A stretch of DNA of 64,000 bases from Hymenobacter psychrotolerans DSM 18569 (GTDB lineage: Bacteria; Bacteroidota; Bacteroidia; Cytophagales; Hymenobacteraceae): assembly GCF_900142395.1 (NCBI RefSeq), contig NZ_FRAS01000001.1, positions 248,001 to 312,000 on the forward strand. The letters are read 5' to 3'. A program made the position numbers and the translations under genes. Below, piece by piece: positions 1 to 9,425 of this stretch; within the stretch, counting starts at the first letter, position 1, and the number at the start of each line of letters is the position of its first letter. The notes beneath the pieces are model-generated. The model saw nothing but the letters and a program-made list of their open reading frames with translations. It was not told the DNA's origin and searched no databases.

Positions 1-1070
1 GCGTGGAAAGCGCGCTGTATGTCTCCGACCGGATTGACCTGAACCAGCGCCTGTCGGTGTCGTTGGGGTTGCGCTACTCGCTGTTTAATGCGCTGGGCCC
101 GCGCGACGTGTACCGCTACGCCTCCAACGACTCGCGCACCGAAAACACGATTGTGGACACGCTGCGCTACAGCGCCGGCAAGGTGATGGCAACCTACCAC
201 GGCCCCGAGTACCGGGTTTCGGCCCGCTACTCGCTCACCGACAACTCATCGGTGAAGGTCAGCTACAACCGCACGCGCCAGTACATCCACCAGCTTTCCA
301 ACACGGCCTCCGTCTCGCCAACCGATATCTGGAAGCTGAGCGACTACAACATCCGGCCCCAGGTCGGCGACCAGTACTCGATAGGCTACTACCGCAACCT
401 GAAGTCGAACACGATTGAGGCGTCGGTGGAAACTTACTACAAGACACTTCACGATTTTGTGGACTACAAGAGCGGCGCTACCCTGATTCTCAACGACCAC
501 ATTGAGACGGATATCGTGAATGCGCGGGGCAAAGCGTACGGGGTAGAGGTGTTGGTGAAGAAGCTGACCGGCAAAATAAACGGCTGGGTAAGCTACACTT
601 ACTCCCGCTCGCTGGTGCAGGTGAATGCCGGCACGCCCGCCGACCAGATAAACGGCGGCCGCTACTACCCCAGCAACTTCGATAAGCCGCACGACGTGAC
701 GCTCATCGGCAACTACCGCTTCAGCCGCCGCTTCAGCTCCTCGCTCAACTTCACGTATAGCACGGGCCGGCCCATTACGCTGCCGCTGGCCCGATACTAC
801 GTTGGCAACTCGTCGCGCGTGTATTACTCGGACCGCAATGCTTACCGGGTTCCGGATTATCTGCGGGCCGACATAGCGCTGAACATTGAAGGCAACCACA
901 AGGTTAAGAAGCTGGCACACAGCTCCTGGACGGTGGGTGTGTACAACCTGACGGGCCGTAAAAACCCCTATTCCGTCTACTTCAGATCGGAAAACGGCCA
1001 GATAAGAGGCTATAAGCTGTCCATCTTCGGGCAGCCTATCCCGACGGTCACCTACAATTTCAAATTCTAG
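1..1070 (+). CDS. TonB-dependent outer membrane receptor, C-terminal part
   Basis: The reading frame (first full codon at base 3) is open from the window edge, so the start and the plug domain lie upstream. The roughly 355 visible residues are alternating aromatic and polar strands of an outer-membrane beta-barrel (for example SVSLGLRYSLFN and NYRFSRRFSSSLNFTYSTGRP). The protein ends in a strand with a terminal aromatic residue (VTYNFKF), typical for Bam-inserted barrels. In Bacteroidota, receptors of this kind next to DUF4249 lipoproteins take up an unidentified ligand; the substrate cannot be read from the sequence. The stop is followed after one base by the DUF4249 start, which indicates co-transcription. 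Confidence 0.85.
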   Translation, partial: VESALYVSDRIDLNQRLSVSLGLRYSLFNALGPRDVYRYASNDSRTENTIVDTLRYSAGKVMATYHGPEYRVSARYSLTDNSSVKVSYNRTRQYIHQLSNTASVSPTDIWKLSDYNIRPQVGDQYSIGYYRNLKSNTIEASVETYYKTLHDFVDYKSGATLILNDHIETDIVNARGKAYGVEVLVKKLTGKINGWVSYTYSRSLVQVNAGTPADQINGGRYYPSNFDKPHDVTLIGNYRFSRRFSSSLNFTYSTGRPITLPLARYYVGNSSRVYYSDRNAYRVPDYLRADIALNIEGNHKVKKLAHSSWTVGVYNLTGRKNPYSVYFRSENGQIRGYKLSIFGQPIPTVTYNFKF

Positions 1071-1071
1071 G

Positions 1072-2223
1072 ATGCACCCCTTTATTTCCTTGCGCCGCGT
1101 ATGGTGGCCGTGGTGCGTGCTGCTGCTGCTGAGCGGCTGCATCGACCCCTACCTGCCCGAGGGCGTGGGCGCCGCCCCCAACTACCTCGTCGTCGATGGC
1201 TACCTCAACAGCCGGGGCCGCTCCCTCATTCAGCTCTCGCGCACCTACCGCCTCGACCAGAACACGGCCCCGCCCCGCGAGACCGGCGCCACGCTCTTCA
1301 TCGAGCAGCAGGACGGGCCCCGCTTTCCCCTCTCCGAAACTGCCCCCGGCACCTACACGTCAATACCACTTAATTTTTCTACTGAGTCTAATTACCGGCT
1401 CTACATTCTCACGGCCGAAGGCAAGGAATATGCTTCAGCCTTTATGCCAGCCAAAGTCACGCCCCCGATTGACAGCGTGACCTGGCGGGTAAACGACAAC
1501 GGCCTTACCATTTACGTCAACAGCCACGACGATACGAACAGCACGCAGTACTACCGCTGGGACTTTGACGAAACCTGGGAAATCGTTCCGACCATCATTC
1601 CGCAGTATGAATTCCGCGGTGGGGATGTGCGGCTTATCTCGGTTCCGTATCCGGATGTATGCTGGGGAAACAGCCCCTCGACAGCAGTCCGGCTGGCCAA
1701 AACCACCAACCTCAGCCAAGACCGGATTGCCGACTTTCCGCTGCAGTCTTACCCCCGCACTTCCGAGCGTATCGGCCACAAATACAGCATTCTGGTCAGG
1801 CAGTTTGCTCAGACGCGCGAGGAATACCAGTACTGGGAGCTGCTGCAGAAGAACACCGAAAACATCGGCACGCTCTTCGACCCACTGCCTTCCCAGCTCA
1901 CGGGCAATATCCGCTCCCTCACGGATGAGGGGGAAGTAGTGCTGGGCTATGTCGGGGCTTACTCACGGCAGGAAAAGCGCATTTTCATCAGCCGGGCCGA
2001 GCTTCCCGGGACCTGGCCTTATATCACTGGCTACGAAAGCTGCTCTCCGCCAGACACCGTGTTGATGAAGGATGTTTTAGCGGTTTTCAGAGGCGGATTC
2101 ACCGTTCCGGTCGAGCAGGTTTTTTACAGTTCAGGCGCTATTCAGGGCTACACCTCCACCACCCTGGACTGCGCGGACTGCCGCAAGCGTGGCACAGCGG
2201 TTCGGCCTAACTTCTGGCAGTAA
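1072..2223 (+). CDS. DUF4249 family lipoprotein, copy 1
   Basis: A 383-residue protein with a short basic N-terminus, a hydrophobic stretch and a lipobox (LLSGC, Cys23), so probably anchored in the outer membrane. The mature part has the DUF4249 layout: an N-terminal beta-rich domain containing NYLVVDGYLN, and a C-terminal part with GTLFDPLPSQL and a Cys pair (CADC) close to the end. DUF4249 proteins accompany TonB-dependent receptors in Bacteroidota; their biochemical role is unknown. It starts one base after the receptor stop. Its first 95 residues are almost identical to those of the second copy downstream, while the remainder is clearly diverged. Confidence 0.85.
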   Translation: MHPFISLRRVWWPWCVLLLLSGCIDPYLPEGVGAAPNYLVVDGYLNSRGRSLIQLSRTYRLDQNTAPPRETGATLFIEQQDGPRFPLSETAPGTYTSIPLNFSTESNYRLYILTAEGKEYASAFMPAKVTPPIDSVTWRVNDNGLTIYVNSHDDTNSTQYYRWDFDETWEIVPTIIPQYEFRGGDVRLISVPYPDVCWGNSPSTAVRLAKTTNLSQDRIADFPLQSYPRTSERIGHKYSILVRQFAQTREEYQYWELLQKNTENIGTLFDPLPSQLTGNIRSLTDEGEVVLGYVGAYSRQEKRIFISRAELPGTWPYITGYESCSPPDTVLMKDVLAVFRGGFTVPVEQVFYSSGAIQGYTSTTLDCADCRKRGTAVRPNFWQ

Positions 2224-2242
2224 GCAGCCCACCAAGTACCTA

Positions 2243-2422
2243 ATGAGTGCCATATCCTATTCTATACCCAGCCAGCTATGTGCCGCAACCGCGCCCATCT
2301 TTTTTGGTACGCTGGGGTACATCCCCATATATGGGGTAAAAAGAGGCTGGCTTGGCTATACCCGCGACTGTGTAGACTGCCGCTTGCGGGGCAGCCCTGT
2401 TAAGCCGGATTTCTGGCCCTGA
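2243..2422 (+). pseudogene. Remnant of a third DUF4249 gene (C-terminal end only)
   Basis: An open stretch between the two complete DUF4249 genes encodes a tail ending CVDCRLRGSPVKPDFWP. This matches the ends of copy 1 (CADCRKRGTAVRPNFWQ) and copy 2 (CIDCRRKGSAVKPDFWP). The preceding residues (YIPIYGVKRGWLGYT) align with NIPLYYVPGGVLGTS of copy 2. No lipobox or N-terminal domain remains. I infer an ancestral array of at least three copies in which most of the middle one was deleted. It is unlikely to yield a functional product. Confidence 0.75.
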
Positions 2423-2499
2423 TGTCTCTCAGCTACCTAATCAGTGTACGTCCTATCGGCAAGCACCTTATCTTACTCAGGCTTCTTACTCCCCATCTA

Positions 2500-3630
2500 A
2501 TGCTCAAGCTTTTCTCTTTGCGCCGCGTGTGGTGGCCATGGTGCATGCTGCTGCTGCTGGGCGGCTGCATCGACCCCTACCTGCCCGAGGGTGTGGGCGC
2601 CGCCCCCAACTACCTCGTCGTCGATGGCTACCTCAACAGCCGGGGCCGCTCCCTCATTCAGCTCTCGCGCACCTACCGCCTCGACCAGAACACGGCCCCG
2701 CCCCGCGAGACCGGCGCCACGCTCTTCATCGAGCAGCAGGACGGGCCCCGCTTCCCCCTCTCCGAAACTGCCCCCGGCACTTACACCTCCCAGGCCCTCA
2801 CCCTTTCTCCCAGCCAGAACTACCGGCTTTTCATCAGCACGCAGAAGGGGCAGCAATATGCCTCTGAGTTCGTGCCGGCCAAAGTCACGCCCCCCATTGA
2901 CAGTGTGGCCTGGCGCAAAACCACTACAGGCCTTACCATTGGCGTGAATACCCACGACGATACCGGCCGCTCGCAGTACTACCGCTGGGAATGTGAGGAA
3001 ACCTGGGAAATTACCCCACTCCTATTTCCACAGCTGGAATATTTCAACTCTGGCCTACGTCCTAATACAGTAGTATACCCGCGTATTTGCTGGGGGAATG
3101 AGTTGGTAGCCGATATCAAGCTGAGCAAGACCACGAACCTAACTCAGGATAGAATTTCCAATTACGTGCTGCGTTCTTACGCCACCACCAACGAGCGTTT
3201 CTATAACCGCTACAGCATCTTGGTCAAGCAGTATGCGCTTAGCCAGGAGGAGTACCAGTATTGGGAGCTGCTGCAGAAAAACACCGAAAATATCGGCACG
3301 CTCTTCGACCCGCTGCCCTCCCAGCTCACAGGCAATGTCCGCTCCCTCACGGATGAGGCGGAACCGGTAATTGGCTACGTAGGGTGTCACTCGCTGCAGC
3401 AGCAGCGCATCTTCATCACGCGCAACCAACTGCCCTATACCTGGCGAGTTTCCAGTGGCTACGACCAATGTATTCCCGACACGATAGAGTCGAGGTATAT
3501 CCGTACTGTATTCAGCTATCCGGAAAACATTCCTCTGTATTACGTTCCGGGCGGCGTGCTCGGAACCAGCAAAGAGTGTATAGACTGTCGCCGAAAGGGT
3601 AGCGCAGTGAAGCCCGATTTCTGGCCTTAG
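2500..3630 (+). CDS. DUF4249 family lipoprotein, copy 2
   Basis: A 376-residue lipoprotein with lipobox LLGGC (Cys23) and the same domain layout as copy 1. The ATG at 2500 is chosen because the product then begins MLKLFSLRRVWWPWC, matching MHPFISLRRVWWPWC of copy 1; an in-frame ATG at 2422 would add 26 residues with no counterpart. The C-terminus again carries the Cys pair (CIDC) and ends PVKPDFWP-like. The next gene starts 11 bases after the stop, consistent with one operon from the receptor through the MG2-like protein. Two tandem DUF4249 paralogues might serve alternative ligands of one receptor; this is inference. Confidence 0.83.
   Translation: MLKLFSLRRVWWPWCMLLLLGGCIDPYLPEGVGAAPNYLVVDGYLNSRGRSLIQLSRTYRLDQNTAPPRETGATLFIEQQDGPRFPLSETAPGTYTSQALTLSPSQNYRLFISTQKGQQYASEFVPAKVTPPIDSVAWRKTTTGLTIGVNTHDDTGRSQYYRWECEETWEITPLLFPQLEYFNSGLRPNTVVYPRICWGNELVADIKLSKTTNLTQDRISNYVLRSYATTNERFYNRYSILVKQYALSQEEYQYWELLQKNTENIGTLFDPLPSQLTGNVRSLTDEAEPVIGYVGCHSLQQQRIFITRNQLPYTWRVSSGYDQCIPDTIESRYIRTVFSYPENIPLYYVPGGVLGTSKECIDCRRKGSAVKPDFWP
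2519..2786 (+). repeat. Near-identical block shared by the two DUF4249 genes (other copy at 1091-1358)
   Basis: The 5' 268 bases of copy 2 match copy 1 at an offset of 1428 bases with only about eight substitutions by eye. The similarity drops sharply right after the codons for GTYTS. Both flanks and the downstream halves are much more diverged. This pattern fits gene conversion or a recent partial duplication. Confidence 0.8.
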
Positions 3631-3640
3631 TATTCCTGCC

Positions 3641-6085
3641 ATGCGCACATCAGATCAGATGATACGTTGGACCCCGTCAGTTGCCGGCAGTGCCAGTATC
3701 CGCTTTTTGCTGGGGCTGCTGCTATGGCTGGCCTCAGCCGGCACTTCGCTGGCGCAGCTCGACTCGCTGGGCGGCATTACGGGCAAGCTGAACCGCTACG
3801 AGCGGCGCGGGCCGCAGGAGAAGCTTTTCCTGCACCTCGACCGGCCCCTGTACCTGAGCGGCGAAACCATGTGGCTGAAAGTGTACGCCGTAGATGGCAC
3901 CTACTCCCGGCCGCTTACGCTGAGTAGCGTGGCCTACGTGGAGGTGCTCGATGCCCGCCGACAGCCCGTGCTGCAAGGCAAAGTAGCCCTGAAAAATGCC
4001 ACCGGGCAAGGCTCTTTCGTGCTGCCCGGTACCCTGGCTTCGGGCACCTACACCGTGCGGGCTTACACCAGCTGGATGAAAAATTTCAGCCCGGATGCCT
4101 ATTTCCAGAGCGTCGTGACGATAGTCAACACGTTTGCCATTTCGGGGGCGCCTGCTGCAAAGGACTCTGCCGCTGCCGATGCTCAGTTCTTCCCCGAAGG
4201 CGGCCATCTGGTGAAAGGGCTCGGCAGCAAGGTGGCCTTCAAAGTAACCGACAGAACAGGCAAGGGCGTGGCCGCACAGGGCAAAGTGCTGAATCCGCAG
4301 GGGGCTGTGGTGGCTACCTTCAAGACGCTGCGCAACGGTATGGGCAGCTTCCTGCTGACCCCAGCCGTTGGAGGAGCCAGCCCTTACACTGCCGTTCTTA
4401 CGCTCAGCCAGGGTCCCACAATTACGCGCCGGCTCCCTGCAGTGCAGGAACAGGGCTACGTACTGCGCCTGCAACCGGCCGAAGCCGACCAGCTCGTGCT
4501 GACGGTAGAGGCCACCGGCACGCAGCCGCAAACGCTGTATCTGCTGGTGCACTCCCGGCAGAAAACGGCCATTGCCAGCCAGATACAGCTCCTGAACGGT
4601 CGTGCTGCGGTTAGCCTCGACCGGCGGAAGCTGCTGGACGGCATTTCGCATTTCACTCTTTTCGATGCCAGTCAGCGGCCACTATGCGAGCGGCTCTACT
4701 TCCAGCCGCCCAGCCGCCGCCTCGCCATTGCCGCCCGGCCCGACAAAGCGCAGTACACAGCCCGCGACAAAGTGAGCCTGCAGCTCGCTACTACCGATTT
4801 ACAGAATCAGCCGCTGGCCGCCAACCTATCGATGGCCGTGTACCGGCTGGACTCGCTCAACAGCGGCCCGACAGCCTCTATCGAGCACTATCTGGCCCTC
4901 AGCTCCGAGCTGCGGGGCACCATCGAAACGCCCGACTACTACTTTACGGCTGGCCCGGAAGCCTCCGAAGCCGCCGACAACCTGATGCTGACCCAGGGCT
5001 GGAGCCGGTTTGCGTGGGAAGAGGTGCTGGCTGCGACACCCAAACCGTTTGCCTACCTGCCGGAGCCGGTAGGCCCCGTGGTGCGGGCCCAACTGACGCA
5101 GGCCGGCACTACCACTCCCCGCACCGGCGTCATCACCTACCTGTCATCACCGAGCCGCATCGTACGGCTCAGCAACTCCCGCAGCGACGAAGCCGGGATA
5201 GTGCAGTTCGAGATGAGCAACTTCTACGGCCCGCAAGACCTGATGCTGCAAACCGACCCGCAGCAGGACAGTACCTGCCGCATCACGCTGCTCAGCCCTT
5301 TCTCTACCCGTTTCTCCGCCGCTGTGGCGCCGGCCTTTTCCTTGTTTCCGCGCTTCCAGAGCTACTATACCAGCCGCCACGTTCAGACGCAGGTACAGAA
5401 CGTCTACTATCCTCAGTACCGCAACCGCTACCTGCGGCAAGCTGCTGACAGTATCGCCTTCTATGGCAAACCCGACGAGTCTTACCAGCTGGATAAGTAC
5501 ATGCGCTTCAAGGTGATGGAAGAGGTGCTGCGCGAATACGTGCCGGGCATAGTTGTGCGTATCCGAAAAGACGGCTTCCACTTTCTGGTGGTGAATAAGC
5601 TGAACAACAGCTTGTTTTCAGAAAACCCCATGGTACTATTGGATGGCGTGCCGGTGTTCAACGTCAATAAAATAATGGCCATGGATCCGCTCAAAATCCA
5701 GAAGCTCGATGTTATTGATGGTCGCTACTTTCATGGCGTATCCATGTACAGCGGCTTGGTGAGCTTTACGACCTATAAGGGAGATTTAGAGGGCTTCCAG
5801 CCCGACCCACGCGTGCTGGTGCAGCAATATGAAGGCCTGCAGTGGCAGCGCGAGTTTTACTCGCCGCGCTATGAGACGGCACAGGAGAAGCAAAGTCGCC
5901 TCCCCGACCTCCGCAACCTGCTCTACTGGAACCCCGAAATCAACACAACGGCCGGCACCGCCCGGGCCCTGGAGTTCTACACCGGCGACCAGGCCGGCCG
6001 CTACCTGGTAGTGGTGCAGGGCCTTTCTGCTACCGGCCTGGCGGGCAGCACCAGCTTCACAGTGGAAGTGAAACCGGTGCTTTAG
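3641..6085 (+). CDS. Secreted MG2-domain protein with C-terminal plug-like segment
   Basis: An 814-residue protein with a signal peptide ending near LAQLDSL. Residues about 55-165 resemble an alpha-2-macroglobulin MG2 domain (EKLFLHLDRPLYLSGETMW, then GTYTVRAYTSWM). Around residue 667 a segment resembles the TonB-receptor plug (MVLLDGVPVFNVNKIM followed by KLDVIDGRYFHG), but no beta-barrel follows. Similar proteins are common in Bacteroidota near TonB receptors; their function is not established. Its place at the end of the receptor/DUF4249 operon suggests a periplasmic or surface partner of that receptor. A hairpin terminator follows 24 bases after the stop. Confidence 0.75.
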   Translation: MRTSDQMIRWTPSVAGSASIRFLLGLLLWLASAGTSLAQLDSLGGITGKLNRYERRGPQEKLFLHLDRPLYLSGETMWLKVYAVDGTYSRPLTLSSVAYVEVLDARRQPVLQGKVALKNATGQGSFVLPGTLASGTYTVRAYTSWMKNFSPDAYFQSVVTIVNTFAISGAPAAKDSAAADAQFFPEGGHLVKGLGSKVAFKVTDRTGKGVAAQGKVLNPQGAVVATFKTLRNGMGSFLLTPAVGGASPYTAVLTLSQGPTITRRLPAVQEQGYVLRLQPAEADQLVLTVEATGTQPQTLYLLVHSRQKTAIASQIQLLNGRAAVSLDRRKLLDGISHFTLFDASQRPLCERLYFQPPSRRLAIAARPDKAQYTARDKVSLQLATTDLQNQPLAANLSMAVYRLDSLNSGPTASIEHYLALSSELRGTIETPDYYFTAGPEASEAADNLMLTQGWSRFAWEEVLAATPKPFAYLPEPVGPVVRAQLTQAGTTTPRTGVITYLSSPSRIVRLSNSRSDEAGIVQFEMSNFYGPQDLMLQTDPQQDSTCRITLLSPFSTRFSAAVAPAFSLFPRFQSYYTSRHVQTQVQNVYYPQYRNRYLRQAADSIAFYGKPDESYQLDKYMRFKVMEEVLREYVPGIVVRIRKDGFHFLVVNKLNNSLFSENPMVLLDGVPVFNVNKIMAMDPLKIQKLDVIDGRYFHGVSMYSGLVSFTTYKGDLEGFQPDPRVLVQQYEGLQWQREFYSPRYETAQEKQSRLPDLRNLLYWNPEINTTAGTARALEFYTGDQAGRYLVVVQGLSATGLAGSTSFTVEVKPVL

Positions 6086-6108
6086 CCAGCCTTCCAGGAT
6101 TTCAGGCC

Positions 6109-6152
6109 AAAAGCACTGGCCCCGCCTGAGTCAGGCGGGGCCGGTGCTTTTT
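6109..6152 (+). terminator. Intrinsic terminator of the receptor/DUF4249 operon
   Basis: Arms at 6109-6129 and 6131-6151 are complementary over about 21 bases with one G-T pair, very GC-rich in the core and ending in TTTTT. It lies between convergent genes and could serve both strands. Confidence 0.85.
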
Positions 6153-6171
6153 AAGTACATAGAATCAGCTC

Positions 6172-6804
6172 CTAATGGTCGCTCCTGACGCCGGCTGCAA
6201 TAACTACGAGCAGGCGGTTTTCGGCGGGCGGCACGGGGCAGGAGTAGCCGGCCTGGTAGGCGCAATAGGGATTATAGGCGCGGTTAAAATCCAGCACTAC
6301 CTTACCCTGCCGGATCTGGCCGCGGCGCAGGTCTATGTACCGGCCGCCCCCGTAGCTGCCGTGGCCGTTGGTGCGGTCGGTGAAGGGCACGAACAGGTAG
6401 CCGCGGTATGCCGGGTTCTGCTGTAAGTCCAGGCTCTGGTACACTGTAAGCTGCTGCGGCTTGCCTTCGAAGGCGAAATGCAGCACCCCGTATTTGCGGT
6501 ATAGCGGGCGGCGGGCGGTGCTGGTCTGCATCTGAAACGGTGCTCCGAGCGAGTCGGCTTCAAACCGCGCCGCCACGCAAGCCTCGTAGCTCACCGGATA
6601 GAACGGCAGGCCGCCAAACGTACGGCGTGCTTCGCGTGGTAGCGGCGTCCGGGTAGAGTCACGGTATTCGGCGTTCAGCTCCATCTGGAAAACTGCCACT
6701 TGCCGGCCGTGCTCTTCAGCAGTTGGTCGGACTGCAGCAGGTTGCGCCCGCACTAAGCCAGCGCCCAGCCAAAGCCAGCCGGCTAGTGCTATTAAATTCT
6801 TCAT
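6172..6804 (-). CDS. DUF1684 family secreted protein
   Basis: A 210-residue protein with an N-terminal signal peptide (cleavage probably after GLVRAQ). The C-terminal half has the hallmarks of DUF1684: GRYIDLRRG, VVLDFNRAYNPYCAYQ and SCPVPPAENRLLV, including the conserved Cys pair in YNPYCAYQAGYSC. Family members are periplasmic or secreted and of unknown biochemical function. The gene converges with the upstream operon and lies 20 bases downstream of the delta-60 gene, so the two could share a transcript. Confidence 0.85.
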   Translation of the reverse strand: MKNLIALAGWLWLGAGLVRAQPAAVRPTAEEHGRQVAVFQMELNAEYRDSTRTPLPREARRTFGGLPFYPVSYEACVAARFEADSLGAPFQMQTSTARRPLYRKYGVLHFAFEGKPQQLTVYQSLDLQQNPAYRGYLFVPFTDRTNGHGSYGGGRYIDLRRGQIRQGKVVLDFNRAYNPYCAYQAGYSCPVPPAENRLLVVIAAGVRSDH

Positions 6805-6824
6805 GGCGCAAAGTACGATCTGTG

Positions 6825-9425
6825 CTATTCTAGTACCACACGGCGGACTACGGGGCCATCGGCGTAGTCAACGCGCAGCAGGTAGACGCCGGCAGGCAGA
6901 TGCTGTACTGAAATGCTCAGCTTGGCCTGTTTCACCTGCTGCTTGAACACTACCTGACCGGTAAGGTTTTGTAGCTGTACGAGTTGCGGCTGCCGGTCAG
7001 CAGCCAATTCCAATTGCAGTATATCCCTGGCAGGATTGGGATAGACACTGGTTGCCTGCTCCAATACATGTTGGGTTGTAGTACTAAGAGCAGCCGGCGG
7101 CATTAGTCGTGCCAAGCTCAAGTGTGGCTGTCCACCAGCAATAGCAAAGTAGCCTCCAACGAGCACCTTGCCATCAGGCTGCCTTACTAGCGCTTCAACA
7201 GAAGCTTGGTTATAAGCTGCTCCGACAGCACCTTGCGCTGAACTAAAATTTGTGACGACCTGCCCTGTGTTAGATACCAGTCCTAGCCCTGCCCATACTA
7301 CGCGCGAGGGCGTGGCAGATCCTGATATTATCGATTCTACATACTCACCACCTACCAGTACATCACCGCTAGGCTGAATTGCAACAGTTCGCGCATACCG
7401 TACCGTTGAGTTCGAGGCAAACGTATAATCAATATTGCCATTCAACTCCAACCGGCGCAGGCTACTATTAACCCCAGCCAACGGGGAAAACCATCCGCCT
7501 ACAAGCAATTTACCATTGGGCTGCTGGTACGCTGTCATCACTTGATAGAAAGGGTCATCGATTCCACTCACTATAAAACCGGTATCAGTAATACCACTAG
7601 CAGACATGCGGGCGAGGTTAAGAGTGGCAATACCGCCAAAATCAGTGAAGGACCCTCCGACTACAATATTGCCATCCGTCTGTTGACACAGCGTATTCAC
7701 GAGACCCGTCGATGGCACCGTTAAGCTAGGATCGGGCACCCCTGTCGTAGTAGCCTTTGCTAGGCCGTAGCCTCCCGCCGTATTTCGGAAGTTACCTCCT
7801 ACCCAGACGCTGCCATCCGAAAGAGGTAAAACAGTTTTAACAGTCGTCAAAGTATAAGGACTGGATGAAGGAGTGAACAGTGTATTTGGGATAAATCCTG
7901 GGTCAATACTACCAGTAGTAAGTAAACGAGCTAGTGCTGTGCGCTGAAAGCCTCCTATTTCGCTGAACGCTCCTCCTACGACTATTTTTCCATCCGACTG
8001 CACTTTGACAGTGTGTACAGGCCGATTGGTACCACACTGGTTAGTAAAGGCCACATCCAGCGTACCATCTGCATTAAGCCGAGCTAAGTTATCAGCTACC
8101 GTCGCGCCAATTTCGTGAAAATTGCCACCCACTATTATTTTACCATCCGGCTGCAGAGATATAGCGGAAACTGTACCTGGTATCTGAATGGATGGACGGA
8201 AGCTGGTATCAAGAGCACCCGTCTGTGATAGCAGAAATAACCCACCAGGCTGTCCTCCTGCCTGGGTGATGTTACCACCTATCAAAACTCGTCCATCGGG
8301 CTGCACGCATATCGTTTTAGGCCCCCAATTTGGCTCACTACTAACCTGCCAGGTTTGATCAATACTACCGGTTGCATTCAGACGTAACAGCCGGTACTGA
8401 TTGGGCACGTACAGCCCTACCAGAATTTTTCCATCTTGCTGTAGTTGCAGATCCGTCAAGTAATTCAATTGTACGGTCCCCCCCGCAGCAGCAACTGGGT
8501 CCAAGACAAAGGAAGGGTCTGGTTGCCCATTGGTTTGCAACCGCATGACCACATTGCTATAGGGTCCACCAGTACTCAATCCTTCTACTCCAGCCATTAT
8601 TACTTTACCATCAGCTTGTACCTGTAGCTTTTGTACAAGTGCAGTAGTAGTATATGACTGAAAAGTATTGTCTACACTGCCGTTGGCTTGCAGACGGATA
8701 ATGCGAGTATCTGTCTGGCTGGAATTAAAGCGGTAGAAATCAGCGCTGACAACCATCTTGCCATCCGGCTGCAATGCTACTGCACTTATTTCTCGCATTG
8801 GAGCTAAGGCAGCATCGAAGCCAGCATCTACGGCACCGTTAGACAGTAAGCGCACAATACGTCGAAAGCGTCCCGAAGTATTGAATGAAGCAATGGGTCC
8901 CGCTACCAGTATTTTCCCATCCGGCTGAACCAGCAGATTAGTAATAAAATTATCATTGTGGCTACCAGCACCGACATTAAATGTAGGATCAGGAGTCCCA
9001 TCGGCATTTAGTTGCATGAGTTCCACCCGCTTCAATCCGCTCACAACCAGCGTATCCTGCGAATTACCCATTGTTGCCAGCAGAATCTTGCCATTCGGCA
9101 GTATGCGTACCTGGGCTGGCCGCTTCAACAGTGGATATGAAGCCGTAGTGATGGTAACGTTTGCCTGAAAAGCCTGATCTAAGGAGCCATCAGCATTCAA
9201 ACGTGCAATGGCTCGGGCTGGCAGACCATTGACGTATTCAAAACCTCCTACAATGACGCGTTTGCCATCCGGCTGCTGCGCCACGTCACTAACATCACTG
9301 ACCTTGTAAAAGTGTTCTGCTATGAAAGCAGGATCGGCTGTTTGCGCCTGCGCCTTGTTTGCTAATAGTAGTACACTTGTCAGCAACATGACCAAATGGA
9401 ATCTGATAAGTAGGCTTGTTTTCAT
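6825..9425 (-). CDS. Delta-60 repeat protein with T9SS C-terminal sorting domain
   Basis: An 866-residue exported protein: signal peptide (about residues 1-27), then a long series of delta-60 repeats of about 50-55 residues with the core QPDGKILVGG followed by ARLNADGTLD-like segments, which probably form a beta-propeller or solenoid. The C-terminal 80 residues are a type A T9SS sorting domain (VYPNPARDILQLEL ... LPAGVYLLRVDY). Such proteins pass the outer membrane through the T9SS and are attached to the surface or released; a specific role cannot be stated. Codon use is somewhat more AT-rich than the neighbours, as often seen in repeat proteins. Confidence 0.88.
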   Translation of the reverse strand: MKTSLLIRFHLVMLLTSVLLLANKAQAQTADPAFIAEHFYKVSDVSDVAQQPDGKRVIVGGFEYVNGLPARAIARLNADGSLDQAFQANVTITTASYPLLKRPAQVRILPNGKILLATMGNSQDTLVVSGLKRVELMQLNADGTPDPTFNVGAGSHNDNFITNLLVQPDGKILVAGPIASFNTSGRFRRIVRLLSNGAVDAGFDAALAPMREISAVALQPDGKMVVSADFYRFNSSQTDTRIIRLQANGSVDNTFQSYTTTALVQKLQVQADGKVIMAGVEGLSTGGPYSNVVMRLQTNGQPDPSFVLDPVAAAGGTVQLNYLTDLQLQQDGKILVGLYVPNQYRLLRLNATGSIDQTWQVSSEPNWGPKTICVQPDGRVLIGGNITQAGGQPGGLFLLSQTGALDTSFRPSIQIPGTVSAISLQPDGKIIVGGNFHEIGATVADNLARLNADGTLDVAFTNQCGTNRPVHTVKVQSDGKIVVGGAFSEIGGFQRTALARLLTTGSIDPGFIPNTLFTPSSSPYTLTTVKTVLPLSDGSVWVGGNFRNTAGGYGLAKATTTGVPDPSLTVPSTGLVNTLCQQTDGNIVVGGSFTDFGGIATLNLARMSASGITDTGFIVSGIDDPFYQVMTAYQQPNGKLLVGGWFSPLAGVNSSLRRLELNGNIDYTFASNSTVRYARTVAIQPSGDVLVGGEYVESIISGSATPSRVVWAGLGLVSNTGQVVTNFSSAQGAVGAAYNQASVEALVRQPDGKVLVGGYFAIAGGQPHLSLARLMPPAALSTTTQHVLEQATSVYPNPARDILQLELAADRQPQLVQLQNLTGQVVFKQQVKQAKLSISVQHLPAGVYLLRVDYADGPVVRRVVLE

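Noticed and set aside
2189..2242. Upstream part of the 77-codon frame after DUF4249 copy 1
   Set aside because: It overlaps the end of copy 1 in another frame and has no family similarity; only the part after 2243 resembles DUF4249.
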